Of a stretch of 13,965 nt of DNA, positions 1 through 6,477 are shown one piece after another. Below the pieces are notes generated by a model. That model did no database searches. It was not told the DNA's origin and was given only the letters and a program-made list of their open reading frames with translations. The first letter of the stretch is position 1, and each line of letters opens with the position of its first letter. The translations under genes and the position numbers were made by a program. The DNA comes from Clostridia bacterium (lineage in GTDB: Bacteria; Bacillota; Clostridia; Christensenellales; Aristaeellaceae): NCBI GenBank assembly GCA_016296675.1, contig JAEDIV010000065.1, forward strand, positions 1 to 13,965, written 5' to 3'.

Positions 1-94
1 ATCCTGCGCTTTAGCGGTTCTGAAATGATAAAGCAGCTTGCTTAACCCTCTCAGTCACCTTCGGTGCCAGCTCTCCCAAAGGGAGAGCCAAGGC
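1..94 (+). repeat. Intergenic palindromic repeat, copy 1 (direct)
   Basis: This stretch recurs at 240-333 with three mismatches (offset 239). Its core (46-92) reads CCCTCTCAGTC, then a small CACC-TTC-GGTG hairpin, then an 8-bp hairpin GCTCTCCC-AAA-GGGAGAGC (70-88). The pattern matches, from general knowledge, a highly repeated intergenic element in gut Clostridia genomes. Function is unknown; it may behave as a transcript-end hairpin or a MITE-like element. Confidence 0.8.
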
Positions 95-190
95 TTTGGA
101 ACATTCCTTAGGATAAGAATTTATCGATTTTCATCATTCTTTTTGAACTTCTCATTTCAAGATGATTTGCCATTACCTTTATTGATGATC

Positions 191-236
191 TTGGCTCTCC
201 CTCTGGGAGAGCTGTCGACATAGCCGACTGAGAGGG
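191..236 (-). repeat. Intergenic palindromic repeat, inverted copy
   Basis: Read on the minus strand, this is the same core as copies 1 and 2: CCCCTCTCAGTC, a GTCG...CGAC mini-hairpin with a diverged loop, then GCTCTCCC-AGA-GGGAGAGC (194-212). With copy 1 it forms an inverted pair enclosing about 98 nt of AT-rich sequence (93-190) with no ORF of interest, so 46-236 looks like one unit with terminal inverted repeats. Confidence 0.75.
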
Positions 237-239
237 GAA

Positions 240-333
240 ATCTTGCGCTTTAGCGGTTCTGAAATGATAAAGCAGCGTGCTTAACCCTCTCAGTCACCTT
301 CGGTGCCAGCTCTCCCAGAGGGAGAGCCAAGGT
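240..333 (+). repeat. Intergenic palindromic repeat, copy 2 (direct)
   Basis: Near-identical to 1-94 (three substitutions), with the 8-bp hairpin at 309-327. It lies just past the stop codon of the minus-strand gene at 376-1302, where no ordinary T-tract terminator is visible, so its hairpin may define that transcript's 3' end. The whole 1-375 stretch holds only these repeats and linker DNA. Confidence 0.8.
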
Positions 334-375
334 TTCCTTTGGGTTGGATGTCTTTTATCCGGTAAAGCGGCGGCG

Positions 376-1302
376 TTATTTCTTGTTTTTTTCCTTGGCG
401 CGTTTGTCGTTTATGATCTGCATATGCTGGGCGTTTACCACATCCACATTGTTTTCCTTTGCCCACTGAACGCAGCCCTTCAAAACAAGGGGGAGGAAGA
501 CGCGCGGGACATTCAGAATCATTTCAAGCGCGTCGTCGGTAAATTTGATCTTGTCGTCGGCGCGGTCCGCTGCGTAGCGGACGGAGGCGAGGGACTGCTT
601 CCTCATGGGAAGAAGCTCGGAAAGCATGCGTCTTTTTCTGTGGAACCAGAAATTTTTGCTGTCGCGATAACCGTAGTCCACGGGTAGGGCGGGGAAATCC
701 TTGGCGCGCACGCCGTTGATAATGGCGTCGGCGTATTTTTTCTTCATGAGGATTTTGTCGATTTTGAGGATGAAGTGTGCGCCGAACTTCGACGTGATGC
801 CGTTGAAATCGTGATAGGGGCCTTCGTATCCGTTGAGCTCGCCCGGTTTATCGTTTTGCGCGTTGTCCAGCGTATCCACCCATGTGCATTCGATGACCTC
901 GATGGCGTCCGATAAAACCATCGGGCGCTTTTCTCCGGTTTCTTCCTCGATCTGGCTTTTTTCCAGCTTGAAATTGCACTTGGGCATTTTTTCTTCGGGC
1001 TTATCGCCCGGCCAGGACAATTTTACGCATTCCTTGAAGGTTTTCACCTTGTCGTCCACAAAGTTGATGGCGCATTTTTTCGTGCGCAGGATGTTCTGCG
1101 CGGTGTTTGAGGAATTGCGGCAGGACAAAAGCATGGCGTAAAAATCCTTGCCCGCGACATAATAGGGCTGAACGAGGGAATACGGGCCGAGAGTGGTGGT
1201 TCCGTCCTCGGTCAGCGTGCTGATGACCACTGTGGGCATCGGGAAAAACAGAGAAGTCTGATAAAAGTTATCCACTATGCGCAGGTTTTCAAAGCTGGAC
1301 AT
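376..1302 (-). CDS. Flavin reductase-like FMN-binding protein with C-terminal PCP_red-like domain
   Basis: 308 aa. The N-terminal two thirds looks like the flavin reductase-like/flavoredoxin split-barrel fold: PMPTVVISTLTEDG at 21-34, GPYSLVQPYYV at 39-49, LLSCRNSSNTAQNI at 58-71 and CAINFVDD at 77-84 follow the family's order of strands and FMN-phosphate-binding loop. Such proteins bind FMN and act as cytoplasmic reductases or electron carriers; the substrate cannot be read here. Residues about 252-303 (FTDDALEMILNVP ... WAKENN) resemble the small PCP_red domain (protochlorophyllide reductase subunit B C-terminal type), which also occurs in non-photosynthetic bacteria. The tail is very Lys-rich. 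The start is supported by AAAGGAGG seven bases upstream and by a promoter at 1359-1387. Monocistronic. The flavin fold call is fairly sure; the C-terminal domain is recognised by pattern only. Confidence 0.85.
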   Translation of the reverse strand: MSSFENLRIVDNFYQTSLFFPMPTVVISTLTEDGTTTLGPYSLVQPYYVAGKDFYAMLLSCRNSSNTAQNILRTKKCAINFVDDKVKTFKECVKLSWPGDKPEEKMPKCNFKLEKSQIEEETGEKRPMVLSDAIEVIECTWVDTLDNAQNDKPGELNGYEGPYHDFNGITSKFGAHFILKIDKILMKKKYADAIINGVRAKDFPALPVDYGYRDSKNFWFHRKRRMLSELLPMRKQSLASVRYAADRADDKIKFTDDALEMILNVPRVFLPLVLKGCVQWAKENNVDVVNAQHMQIINDKRAKEKNKK

Positions 1303-1358
1303 GCGAAAGCCTCCTTTATTGATGCCAAGCGTTTTTGAAATGACACACTTTTGCCATC

Positions 1359-1387
1359 AGTATACCATATTCAGGCGCTTATTTCAA
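1359..1387 (-). promoter_or_regulatory. Sigma-A promoter of the flavin reductase-like gene
   Basis: On the minus strand TTGAAA (1382-1387), a 17-nt spacer and TATACT (1359-1364) preceded by TGG (extended -10). It lies about 57 nt upstream of the start codon at 1302. Confidence 0.7.
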
Positions 1388-1454
1388 TAAAGCGGCGAAG
1401 CGCAAAAGGCGCTTGTGAGCAATCGGACTGCGCCTATATTTCATTTGAACATGG

Positions 1455-1490
1455 AAAGCCCGGAATTGGATTTTCCTGATTCCGGGCTTT
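1455..1490 (-). terminator. Rho-independent terminator of the feo operon
   Basis: Perfect 12-bp stem AAAGCCCGGAAT / ATTCCGGGCTTT with a 12-nt loop, beginning 10 nt after the stop codon of the FeoB-associated peptide. The trailing U-tract is short (the stem itself ends in TTT), so efficiency is uncertain. Confidence 0.75.
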
Positions 1491-1499
1491 GAGATTTGT

Positions 1500-1655
1500 T
1501 TATTGGTCCTTGTGGCAGACGCCTTTCATGGCGCAGTCCGAACAGCCGCATGAGCAGCCGCCTTTTCCGGATTTTCTTTTCCGGATTTCATTGACAAGGA
1601 CAAAGACAAAGGCAATAACGACAATGGAAAGCGCGATAATGGTGGGTGCGTTCAT
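1500..1655 (-). CDS. FeoB-associated Cys-rich membrane protein
   Basis: 51 aa. One N-terminal membrane segment (about residues 4-22, hydrophobic, IIALSIVVIAVFVF-like) is followed by a basic stretch NEIRKRKSGKG and a Cys-rich tail CSCGCSDCAMKGVC. This is the signature of the small FeoB-associated Cys-rich family (PF12669) found directly after feoB in many Firmicutes. Its role is not established; an accessory role to FeoB such as handling Fe(II) on the cytoplasmic face is inferred from context. The start is supported by AAGGAG eight bases upstream, which overlaps the feoB stop region; only 13 nt separate the genes, so they are surely co-transcribed. A terminator follows at 1455-1490. Confidence 0.9.
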   Translation of the reverse strand: MNAPTIIALSIVVIAFVFVLVNEIRKRKSGKGGCSCGCSDCAMKGVCHKDQ

Positions 1656-1668
1656 AGAAAACTCCTTA

Positions 1669-3813
1669 TTACTGGTAGGGATTCTTTCTTACGGTGAGAT
1701 AGGTAAGCGCGGCGAAAAGTGCGACGGCAACAATGGTCCAAATGCTGAATACGCCCGTGAACACGAGGCCGAAGTGGTACACAATCAGGGAAATCACATA
1801 GGCGAACACGCACATATAGGTGATGGCGAAGGCGGTCCACTTGCCGTTGTTCATTTCGCGCTTGATTGCGCCCATTGCCGCAAAGCACGGCGCGCACAAG
1901 AGGTTAAAGATCATGAAGGAGAAGGCAGCGAGCTTGCTTCCGCCGAAGAATTCCTGACCGATTACATTAAGGCCTGCAGCGTCTGCAGCTTCAACCAGTT
2001 CGAACGCCAGATCGGCATCCGCCATGGAGCTTAAGGAACCGAATACGCCGACAACCTCTTCCTTGGCGACAAGGCCCAGAACCGTGGCGACCGCTGCCTG
2101 CCATGAGCCGAAGCCGAGGGGTCTGAAGATAACGGCGATGAAGGAGCCGATGACTTCAAGAATGGATGCGCCGCCGTTTTCCTCGGTGATGTAATGGAAG
2201 CCGCCTTCAAAGGACAGGCTGTTCATGATCCAGATGATCACGCTGGCCATCAGAATCACGGTACCGGCGCGCTTGATGAAGCTCCAGCCGCGCTCCCAGG
2301 TCGCTCTCAATACGTTGCCGGCAATGGGCGCGTGATAGGCGGGCAATTCCATGACAAAGGGCGCGGGGTCGCCTGCAAAAAGCTTGGTTTTCTTAAGAAG
2401 AATACCGGAGATGATGACGGCCAGAACGCCGATAAAGTAGGCAGAAACTGCGATCAGGGGACTTCCGCCGAACAGCGCGCCTGCGATCATGCCGACGATG
2501 GGCATTTTTGCGCCGCAGGGGATGAAGCCCGTGGTCATGATGGTCATTTTTCTGTCTCTGTCCTGCTCGATTGTGCGGGACGCCATGATGCCGGGGACGC
2601 CGCAGCCGGTGGCAACCAGCATGGGAATGAAAGATTTGCCGCTAAGGCCGAATTTTCTGAACACGCGGTCCATGATGAACGCGATTCGCGCCATGTAGCC
2701 GCAGTCTTCCAGCATCGAAAGAAGGAGGAAGAGAATCAGCATCTGAGGAACGAAGCCCAATACCGCGCCGACGCCGCCGATGATGCCGTCTGCGATCAGG
2801 CTTACGAGCCAGCCGGCTACGCCGATGGACGCAAGAAGAGAGGTGACGCCCGGAACAATCCATTCGCCGAAGAGCGTGTCGTTCATAAAGCCGACTGTCC
2901 AGTCGCCGATGGAGCCGATGGAGAGATAGTATACCGCCCACATGACGGCGATAAAGATGGGAAGCGCAAGAACGCGGTTGGTGACGATTTTGTCGATTTT
3001 GTCGGAAAGGGTGAGCTTGCCCTGAGACTTTTTCCTATAGCATCTCTTCATCACCTGGGCGATGTAGACGTAGCGTTCGTTGGTGATGATGCTTTCCGCA
3101 TCGTCGTCCATCTCGTCTTCCGCGGCCTTGATGTCTTCCTCGATGTGGGAAAGCTTGTCGCCGGAGATGGAAAGCTGATCAAGAACGTTCTTGTCGCGTT
3201 CAAAGATCTTGATGGCGTACCATCTCTGCTGCTCGGCGGGAAGCGAATGAACCGCCGCTTCCTCGATGTGCGCAATCGCGTGTTCAACGCAGCCGGAGAA
3301 GGAATGCATGGGCACGGTTTTGGTATTCTTTGCCGCTTCAATCGCTGCCTCAGCGGCGACGAGCGTTCCTTCGCCCTTGAGCGCGGAAATTTCTATGACC
3401 GTGCAGCCCAGCGCCTTTGAAAGTTCGTCAATATTGATCTTGTCGCCGTTTCTCCGTACAACGTCCATCATGTTGACCGCAACAACCACCGGGATGCCAA
3501 GCTCGGTCAGCTGGGTGGTGAGATAGAGGTTGCGCTCGAGGTTTGTTCCGTCGACGATGTTCAAAATGACGTCCGGACGTTCGCTGATCAGATAATTACG
3601 GGCGACAACTTCTTCAAGCGTGTAGGGAGACAGGGAATAGATGCCGGGAAGGTCGGTGATGATAACGTCTTCATGCTTTTTGAGCTTGCCTTCCTTCTTT
3701 TCAACCGTTACGCCCGGCCAGTTGCCGACGTACTGATTTGCGCCGGTCAGCGCGTTAAACAGCGTGGTCTTTCCGCAGTTCGGATTTCCCGCAAGAGCAA
3801 TACGAATGTTCAT
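1669..3813 (-). CDS. feoB: Ferrous iron transport protein B (FeoB)
   Basis: 714 aa, normal for the family. It is the inner-membrane Fe(II) permease with a cytosolic GTPase. The G domain shows G1 GNPNCGKT (9-16), a G2 threonine in the WPGVTVEKK loop (near 36), G3 DLPG (54-57), G4 NMMD (114-117) and G5 SALKG (143-147). A helical GDI-like spacer follows to about 270, then the membrane domain with the conserved EDCGYMAR (369-376), GCGVPG (403-408) and FIPCGAKMPIV (430-440) segments, including the two conserved cysteines C404 and C433. The start has AAGGAG about 11 nt upstream. It is preceded by feoA genes and followed by the Cys-rich peptide. A second promoter with an operator sits in the 78-nt gap before it (3835-3866). 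No defects seen. Confidence 0.98.
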   Translation of the reverse strand: MNIRIALAGNPNCGKTTLFNALTGANQYVGNWPGVTVEKKEGKLKKHEDVIITDLPGIYSLSPYTLEEVVARNYLISERPDVILNIVDGTNLERNLYLTTQLTELGIPVVVAVNMMDVVRRNGDKINIDELSKALGCTVIEISALKGEGTLVAAEAAIEAAKNTKTVPMHSFSGCVEHAIAHIEEAAVHSLPAEQQRWYAIKIFERDKNVLDQLSISGDKLSHIEEDIKAAEDEMDDDAESIITNERYVYIAQVMKRCYRKKSQGKLTLSDKIDKIVTNRVLALPIFIAVMWAVYYLSIGSIGDWTVGFMNDTLFGEWIVPGVTSLLASIGVAGWLVSLIADGIIGGVGAVLGFVPQMLILFLLLSMLEDCGYMARIAFIMDRVFRKFGLSGKSFIPMLVATGCGVPGIMASRTIEQDRDRKMTIMTTGFIPCGAKMPIVGMIAGALFGGSPLIAVSAYFIGVLAVIISGILLKKTKLFAGDPAPFVMELPAYHAPIAGNVLRATWERGWSFIKRAGTVILMASVIIWIMNSLSFEGGFHYITEENGGASILEVIGSFIAVIFRPLGFGSWQAAVATVLGLVAKEEVVGVFGSLSSMADADLAFELVEAADAAGLNVIGQEFFGGSKLAAFSFMIFNLLCAPCFAAMGAIKREMNNGKWTAFAITYMCVFAYVISLIVYHFGLVFTGVFSIWTIVAVALFAALTYLTVRKNPYQ

Positions 3814-3834
3814 GATTGCGTCCTCTCCTTATTT

Positions 3835-3852
3835 GGTTAGATATTTCTAACC
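3835..3852. promoter_or_regulatory. Putative metalloregulator operator in front of feoB (site A)
   Basis: Perfect 18-bp inverted repeat GGTTAGATATTTCTAACC (7-bp arms, 4-nt centre), containing GTTAG-N6-CTAAC. It covers the -10 of the putative feoB promoter and shares its pattern with four sites upstream of feoA. TTAG/CTAA half-sites recall DtxR/IdeR-family boxes, but the spacing differs, so the regulator is not identified. Confidence 0.7.
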
Positions 3853-3866
3853 TCGTTTCCTGTAAA
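3838..3866 (-). promoter_or_regulatory. Putative internal promoter for feoB
   Basis: On the minus strand TTTACA (3861-3866), a 17-nt spacer and TATCTA (3838-3843). Transcription from it would give a leader of only about 15-20 nt that retains the feoB ribosome binding site. A hairpin GGAGGC...GCCTCC (3868-3889) lies just upstream and could weaken read-through from feoA. Confidence 0.5.
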
Positions 3867-3891
3867 TGGAGGCCCTTTTATAAGCCTCCTA

Positions 3892-4113
3892 TTATTCGAC
3901 CTCAATCTGTTCCGCGTCTGCCTTGCGGATGGAAAGTTCATATCCGCGAACGGTGATTTCAATCGGATCTCCAAGCGGAGCAAGCTTTCTGACGTACACA
4001 TCGGCGCCCTTTGTGATGCCCATGTCCATGATGCGGCGTTTTACCGCGCCTTCGCCGTGCAGCCTTTTGATGGTTGCATGCTCTCCGACCGATACTTCGC
4101 GAAGCGTTTTCAT
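3892..4113 (-). CDS. feoA: FeoA family protein (second copy)
   Basis: 73 aa, the usual size for a stand-alone SH3-like FeoA. Family features: an N-terminal VGEHATIKRLHGEG strand pair, the RRIMDMGITKGADVYV turn (MG motif near residue 32) and a C-terminal strand with PIEITVRGYELSIRK. FeoA is a small cytosolic partner of FeoB, probably regulating its GTPase or transport activity. RBS CGGAGG lies about 9 nt before the ATG. It follows the other feoA by 16 nt and precedes feoB by 78 nt, a gap that holds an operator and probable promoter. The two FeoA copies are clearly divergent, not a recent duplication. Confidence 0.95.
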   Translation of the reverse strand: MKTLREVSVGEHATIKRLHGEGAVKRRIMDMGITKGADVYVRKLAPLGDPIEITVRGYELSIRKADAEQIEVE

Positions 4114-4129
4114 ACTTTTTTTCCTCCGA

Positions 4130-4339
4130 TCAAACCATGATTTTCTGCGCCATTTCGCGGCTGATCGCCACGCGCGCTTCCTTGACCTTCACGATGACGC
4201 TTCCGCCGATTACGTTCATCACAATGACTTCCGATCCTGCGACAAAGCCGAGGTTTTCAAGATGCTTCTTCACTTCCGGCTTTCCGGAAATCTTTCGCAC
4301 GATATGCTCCTCACCCGCGTCTGCAAACGTCAATGGCAT
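4130..4339 (-). CDS. feoA: FeoA family protein (first copy, operon leader gene)
   Basis: 69 aa from the ATG at 4339. An in-frame ATG nine codons upstream (4366) exists, but AAGGAAG sits properly spaced about 10 nt before the inner ATG, and the protein then begins MPLTFADAGEEH as FeoA proteins do. SH3-like fold features: VRKISGKPEVKKHLENLGF, then VAGSEVIVMNVIGGSVIVKV and RVAISREMAQKI at the end. First gene of feoA-feoA-feoB-Cys-rich peptide. Transcribed from the promoter at 4423-4451, which is surrounded by four inverted-repeat operators, so iron-responsive repression is likely. Confidence 0.93.
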   Translation of the reverse strand: MPLTFADAGEEHIVRKISGKPEVKKHLENLGFVAGSEVIVMNVIGGSVIVKVKEARVAISREMAQKIMV

Positions 4340-4366
4340 CACTGAACCACTTCCTTGTTTTATCAA

Positions 4367-4382
4367 GTTAGATACATTTAAC
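4367..4382. promoter_or_regulatory. Putative feo operator, site B (leader)
   Basis: GTTAG-ATACAT-TTAAC: one mismatch to the GTTAG-N6-CTAAC palindrome. It lies in the transcribed leader between the feo promoter and the first feoA. Confidence 0.5.
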
Positions 4383-4398
4383 CTTATGTCTGAAAATA

Positions 4399-4416
4399 AG
4401 TTAGCTTTCGCTAACT
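4399..4416. promoter_or_regulatory. Putative feo operator, site C (start-site proximal)
   Basis: Perfect 18-bp inverted repeat AGTTAGCTTTCGCTAACT, with the same GTTAG-N6-CTAAC core as site A. It begins where transcription from the feo promoter is expected to start. Confidence 0.7.
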
Positions 4417-4419
4417 GAA

Positions 4420-4435
4420 ATTAGAATAGACTAAC
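4420..4435. promoter_or_regulatory. Putative feo operator, site D (covers -10)
   Basis: ATTAG-AATAGA-CTAAC: one mismatch to the palindrome. It covers the -10 hexamer of the feo promoter, in nearly the same geometry as site A over the feoB -10. This placement predicts repression. Confidence 0.6.
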
Positions 4436-4451
4436 TATGCGGATTTGTCAA
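4423..4451 (-). promoter_or_regulatory. Sigma-A promoter of the feo operon
   Basis: On the minus strand TTGACA (4446-4451), a 17-nt spacer and TATTCT (4423-4428): a consensus -35 and good -10. Expected start near 4416, giving a leader of about 77 nt before the first feoA. Confidence 0.85.
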
Positions 4452-4462
4452 GAGAAGAAAAT

Positions 4463-4478
4463 GTTAAAGGACTCTAAC
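4463..4478. promoter_or_regulatory. Putative feo operator, site E (upstream of -35)
   Basis: GTTAA-AGGACT-CTAAC: one mismatch to the palindrome, located just upstream of the -35. Centres of sites B, C, D and E are 33, 20 and 43 nt apart, close to whole helical turns. Confidence 0.45.
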
Positions 4479-4504
4479 TTTCAAAATATTTCGCATAGAA
4501 GATC

Positions 4505-4538
4505 AAAAAAGCGCCTTCAGCATTTGCTGAAAACGCTT
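4505..4538 (-). terminator. Rho-independent terminator of the ABC-F transcript
   Basis: On the minus strand a stem AGCGTTTTCAGCA / TGCTGAAGGCGCT (with G-U pairs) and a 2-nt tip is followed directly by T6. It is about 150 nt past the ABC-F stop codon and shields the feo promoter from read-through. Confidence 0.8.
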
Positions 4539-4653
4539 CCCCTTTCCGATCCCCGCCCGGAAATCCCGAAGGATTTCAGGGGATCGGCCCTTCCCATCAA
4601 AAAAGGTACTTTTTTGATGGCTTGAGCGCCTTCAGCATTTGCTGAAAGCGCTT
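4511..4653 (-). repeat. Structured cassette: direct repeats of a hairpin flanking two other hairpins
   Basis: A 28-nt hairpin sequence occurs at 4511-4538 and again at 4626-4653 with one mismatch. Between them are a two-part hairpin (CCGATCCCC 4546-4554 with GGGGATCGG 4579-4587, enclosing GAAATCC/GGATTTC) and a perfect 11-bp hairpin CCATCAAAAAA (4594-4604) / TTTTTTGATGG (4610-4620). No ORF here is credible. Only the 4511 copy has a T-tract, so the array may result from duplication or insertion of a small element at a terminator. Confidence 0.7.
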
Positions 4654-4691
4654 TAAAGCTTTCTGCGCGGCGAGAATATACCGATCAGACA

Positions 4692-6347
4692 TCATGTTTC
4701 TTTTTGCTTTTCCTCGCGGATCAGATTTACCACGGATTCGTATTCCTCGTTCAGCTTTTCGGGATTGTCGCCCTTCATGGGCTTTGCCATGCGCGCGGCA
4801 ATTGCAGCCAGGCGCATTTCAAGAGAGGTGATGCGCATCTTTCTTTCCTCTGCTTCCCGGCCTTTCGCTTTTTTTGTGAGCATTTCCTCATACATGGAAA
4901 GCGTGCCTTCAAAGGAAGAAATGCGCTTGTTTTCAATCCGCAGAAGCCGCGTTGCGATCTTTTCGACAAATTCGCGGTCGTGGCTTACGAACAAAAGCGT
5001 TCCCGAATAGGCGGACAGGAGCGATTCAAGCGCCTCCATGGAAAAAATATCCAGATGGTTTGTCGGTTCGTCCAGAATGAGGAAATTGGCATCTGACAAA
5101 AGAAGCCTTGCAAGCGCGACTTTTGCCCTTTCGCCGCCGGACAATACGCCTACCTTTTTAAACACATTGTCGCCCGGCATGTTCAGCCGTGCAAGCACCG
5201 TGCGGCAGGTTCCCTCGTCTTTGTCGGATTCAGCGCGGACATTTTCAAGCGCAGTCTTGTTTTCATTAAGAACTTCTGTATGAAGCTGTCCGAAATAGCC
5301 GATTTTCACGCCGGGGCTTATGGTGATGCCCTTGTCCTTTGCAAGAATTTTCCGAATCAGCGTGGTTTTGCCTGCGCCGTTTGCGCCCATGAGCGCGGTT
5401 CTTGAGCCCACAGGGATGACAAACGACGCATATTCAAAAAGCGTCCTTGCGCCGAATTGCACGCTTACGCCCGATGCGCGCATGCAGAGTTTGCTCGTGA
5501 TTCCGCCCGCATCGCCCAGCGCCATTTTGATCTGAATGTCTTCCCTCGGGCGTGCTTTTTCCTCCATCCGCTCCAGGCGCGATTCATAGCTTTTGCGGAC
5601 GCGGTGGATGGCTGCCTGCACATTGGTAACTTCGCGCTTGTGAAGGCGCGCCTCGCTGTTGCCCATGCGGGAAGGCAGGTGCTGTTTTTGCTGGGCGTGC
5701 TCATATTCCTGCTGGATGAGCTTTTTTATGCGCTTTTCCTCCGCACGCTGTTGCTCATATTCGTCCTTTTCTCTCTGAAGGCGCATTTTCCGAATTTCCC
5801 TGTATTTGGAATAATTGCCGGAAAAAGCTGTGATGTGCCCGTCCTCCAGCTCCCATATTCCAGTGCATACATTGTCCAGAAGCTTTCGGTCGTGCGAAAT
5901 CAGGATGAGCGCGCCGTCATAGCTTTTGAGCTTCTTTTCAAGCGCGATTACGCCCTCTTCGTCCAGATCCACCGTCGGTTCATCCGCAAGCAGAATCTGA
6001 GCCTTTCCCGAAAGCGCGCCGGCGATTCTTCTTCTCGTGCGTTCGCCGCCGGAAAGAAAATCGCTTTTCTCCTTTACGGAAAACTCGCTTCCCACAAACC
6101 CGTTTGCATCCAGATCGGTTTCGCCCATCTGGGCAATCATTCTGACGGACGAATACAGCTTGACATCCCCCGCATCCGGCGTCAGATTTCCAAATAAAAC
6201 GTTCAAAAGCGTGGTCTTTCCCGCGCCGTTTTCGCCGACGAGCCCGATTTTTTCGCCGTCATAGATTTCAATAAGCGGGATTTCCAGGATTTTCCGAAGT
6301 CCAAAGGATACATCAATATTCTGTGCTTTCAATAATAATTCAGCCAT
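4692..6347 (-). CDS. ABC-F type ribosomal protection ATPase
   Basis: 551 aa with the start at 6347 (GGGGAGGCGG just upstream; protein begins MAELLLKAQNIDVSFG). A longer in-frame start at 6404 lies upstream of the attenuator stem and is disfavoured. Two ABC domains, no membrane segments. NBD1: Walker A GENGAGKT (38-45), LSGGE (98-102), DEPTVDLD (from 122). NBD2: Walker A GANGAGKT (321-328), LSGGE (402-406), DEPTNHLD (426-433). The charged helical interdomain linker (about 180-270) contains HLPSRMGNSEARLHK, typical of Lsa/Vga/Msr-like antibiotic-resistance ABC-F proteins rather than EttA-type housekeeping members. Such proteins bind the ribosomal E site and dislodge P-site-targeting drugs (lincosamides, streptogramins, pleuromutilins). 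Drug range cannot be read from the sequence. The attenuator leader supports drug-inducible control. The C terminus has a short charged helical tail. Confidence 0.92.
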   Translation of the reverse strand: MAELLLKAQNIDVSFGLRKILEIPLIEIYDGEKIGLVGENGAGKTTLLNVLFGNLTPDAGDVKLYSSVRMIAQMGETDLDANGFVGSEFSVKEKSDFLSGGERTRRRIAGALSGKAQILLADEPTVDLDEEGVIALEKKLKSYDGALILISHDRKLLDNVCTGIWELEDGHITAFSGNYSKYREIRKMRLQREKDEYEQQRAEEKRIKKLIQQEYEHAQQKQHLPSRMGNSEARLHKREVTNVQAAIHRVRKSYESRLERMEEKARPREDIQIKMALGDAGGITSKLCMRASGVSVQFGARTLFEYASFVIPVGSRTALMGANGAGKTTLIRKILAKDKGITISPGVKIGYFGQLHTEVLNENKTALENVRAESDKDEGTCRTVLARLNMPGDNVFKKVGVLSGGERAKVALARLLLSDANFLILDEPTNHLDIFSMEALESLLSAYSGTLLFVSHDREFVEKIATRLLRIENKRISSFEGTLSMYEEMLTKKAKGREAEERKMRITSLEMRLAAIAARMAKPMKGDNPEKLNEEYESVVNLIREEKQKET

Positions 6348-6477
6348 AAAAAAACCGCCTCCCCGCGGCGCACGGGAAGACGGCATAATGCAGCTTTGAC
6401 GCACGACAAAACCTTCTGCCTCCCCGAAAGCCGCACAAAATACATACGCACGGGCTATGGTTTCCCCTGCGTTTCAT
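6340..6477 (-). CDS. Possible 45-aa leader peptide of the ABC-F gene
   Basis: An ORF from ATG 6477 reads through the leader and its terminator, and ends with a TGA inside the first codons of the ABC-F gene (ATGGCTGA overlap). The predicted peptide starts MKRRGNHSPCVCILCGF and is rich in Cys and Arg. Its own ribosome binding site is weak (CAAG before AAAATG), and the ATG lies in a predicted stem, so constitutive translation is doubtful. Drug-stalled ribosomes on a leader ORF are the known inducing signal in related systems. A four-codon ORF MGIR (6495-6509) upstream is an alternative leader. Confidence 0.4.
   Translation of the reverse strand: MKRRGNHSPCVCILCGFRGGRRFCRASKLHYAVFPCAAGRRFFYG
6348..6384 (-). 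terminator. Intrinsic terminator (attenuator) at the ABC-F start codon
   Basis: On the minus strand a fully paired 12-bp stem GCCGTCTTCCCG / CGGGGAGGCGGT (with G-U pairs; 6373-6384 and 6354-6365) with a 7-nt loop, followed by T7 that runs directly into the ATG. The ABC-F ribosome binding site is inside the 3' arm, so the element could control both termination and translation. Confidence 0.85.

Noticed and set aside
38..223. 61-aa ORF, and a related 136-aa ORF at 277-687, both beginning MLNPLSHLRCQLSQRESQ
   Set aside because: Their shared start is the translated palindromic repeat; the second also runs antisense to the flavin reductase-like gene. Not real proteins.
2194..3420. 408-aa plus-strand ORF
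   Set aside because: Antisense to feoB, which is clearly real; composition (many A, D, G, H, R) is typical of a reverse-frame shadow and no motif is recognised.
4367..4478. CRISPR-like array from the spaced GTTAG/CTAAC repeats
   Set aside because: Repeats are short, degenerate and unevenly spaced around a promoter; they fit operators, and there are no cas genes.
4437..4625. 62-aa ORF across the feo promoter and hairpin cassette
   Set aside because: It translates operators and hairpins; no ribosome binding site and no coding character.
5457..6197. 246-aa plus-strand ORF
   Set aside because: Antisense to the ABC-F gene, no ribosome binding site or recognisable motif.
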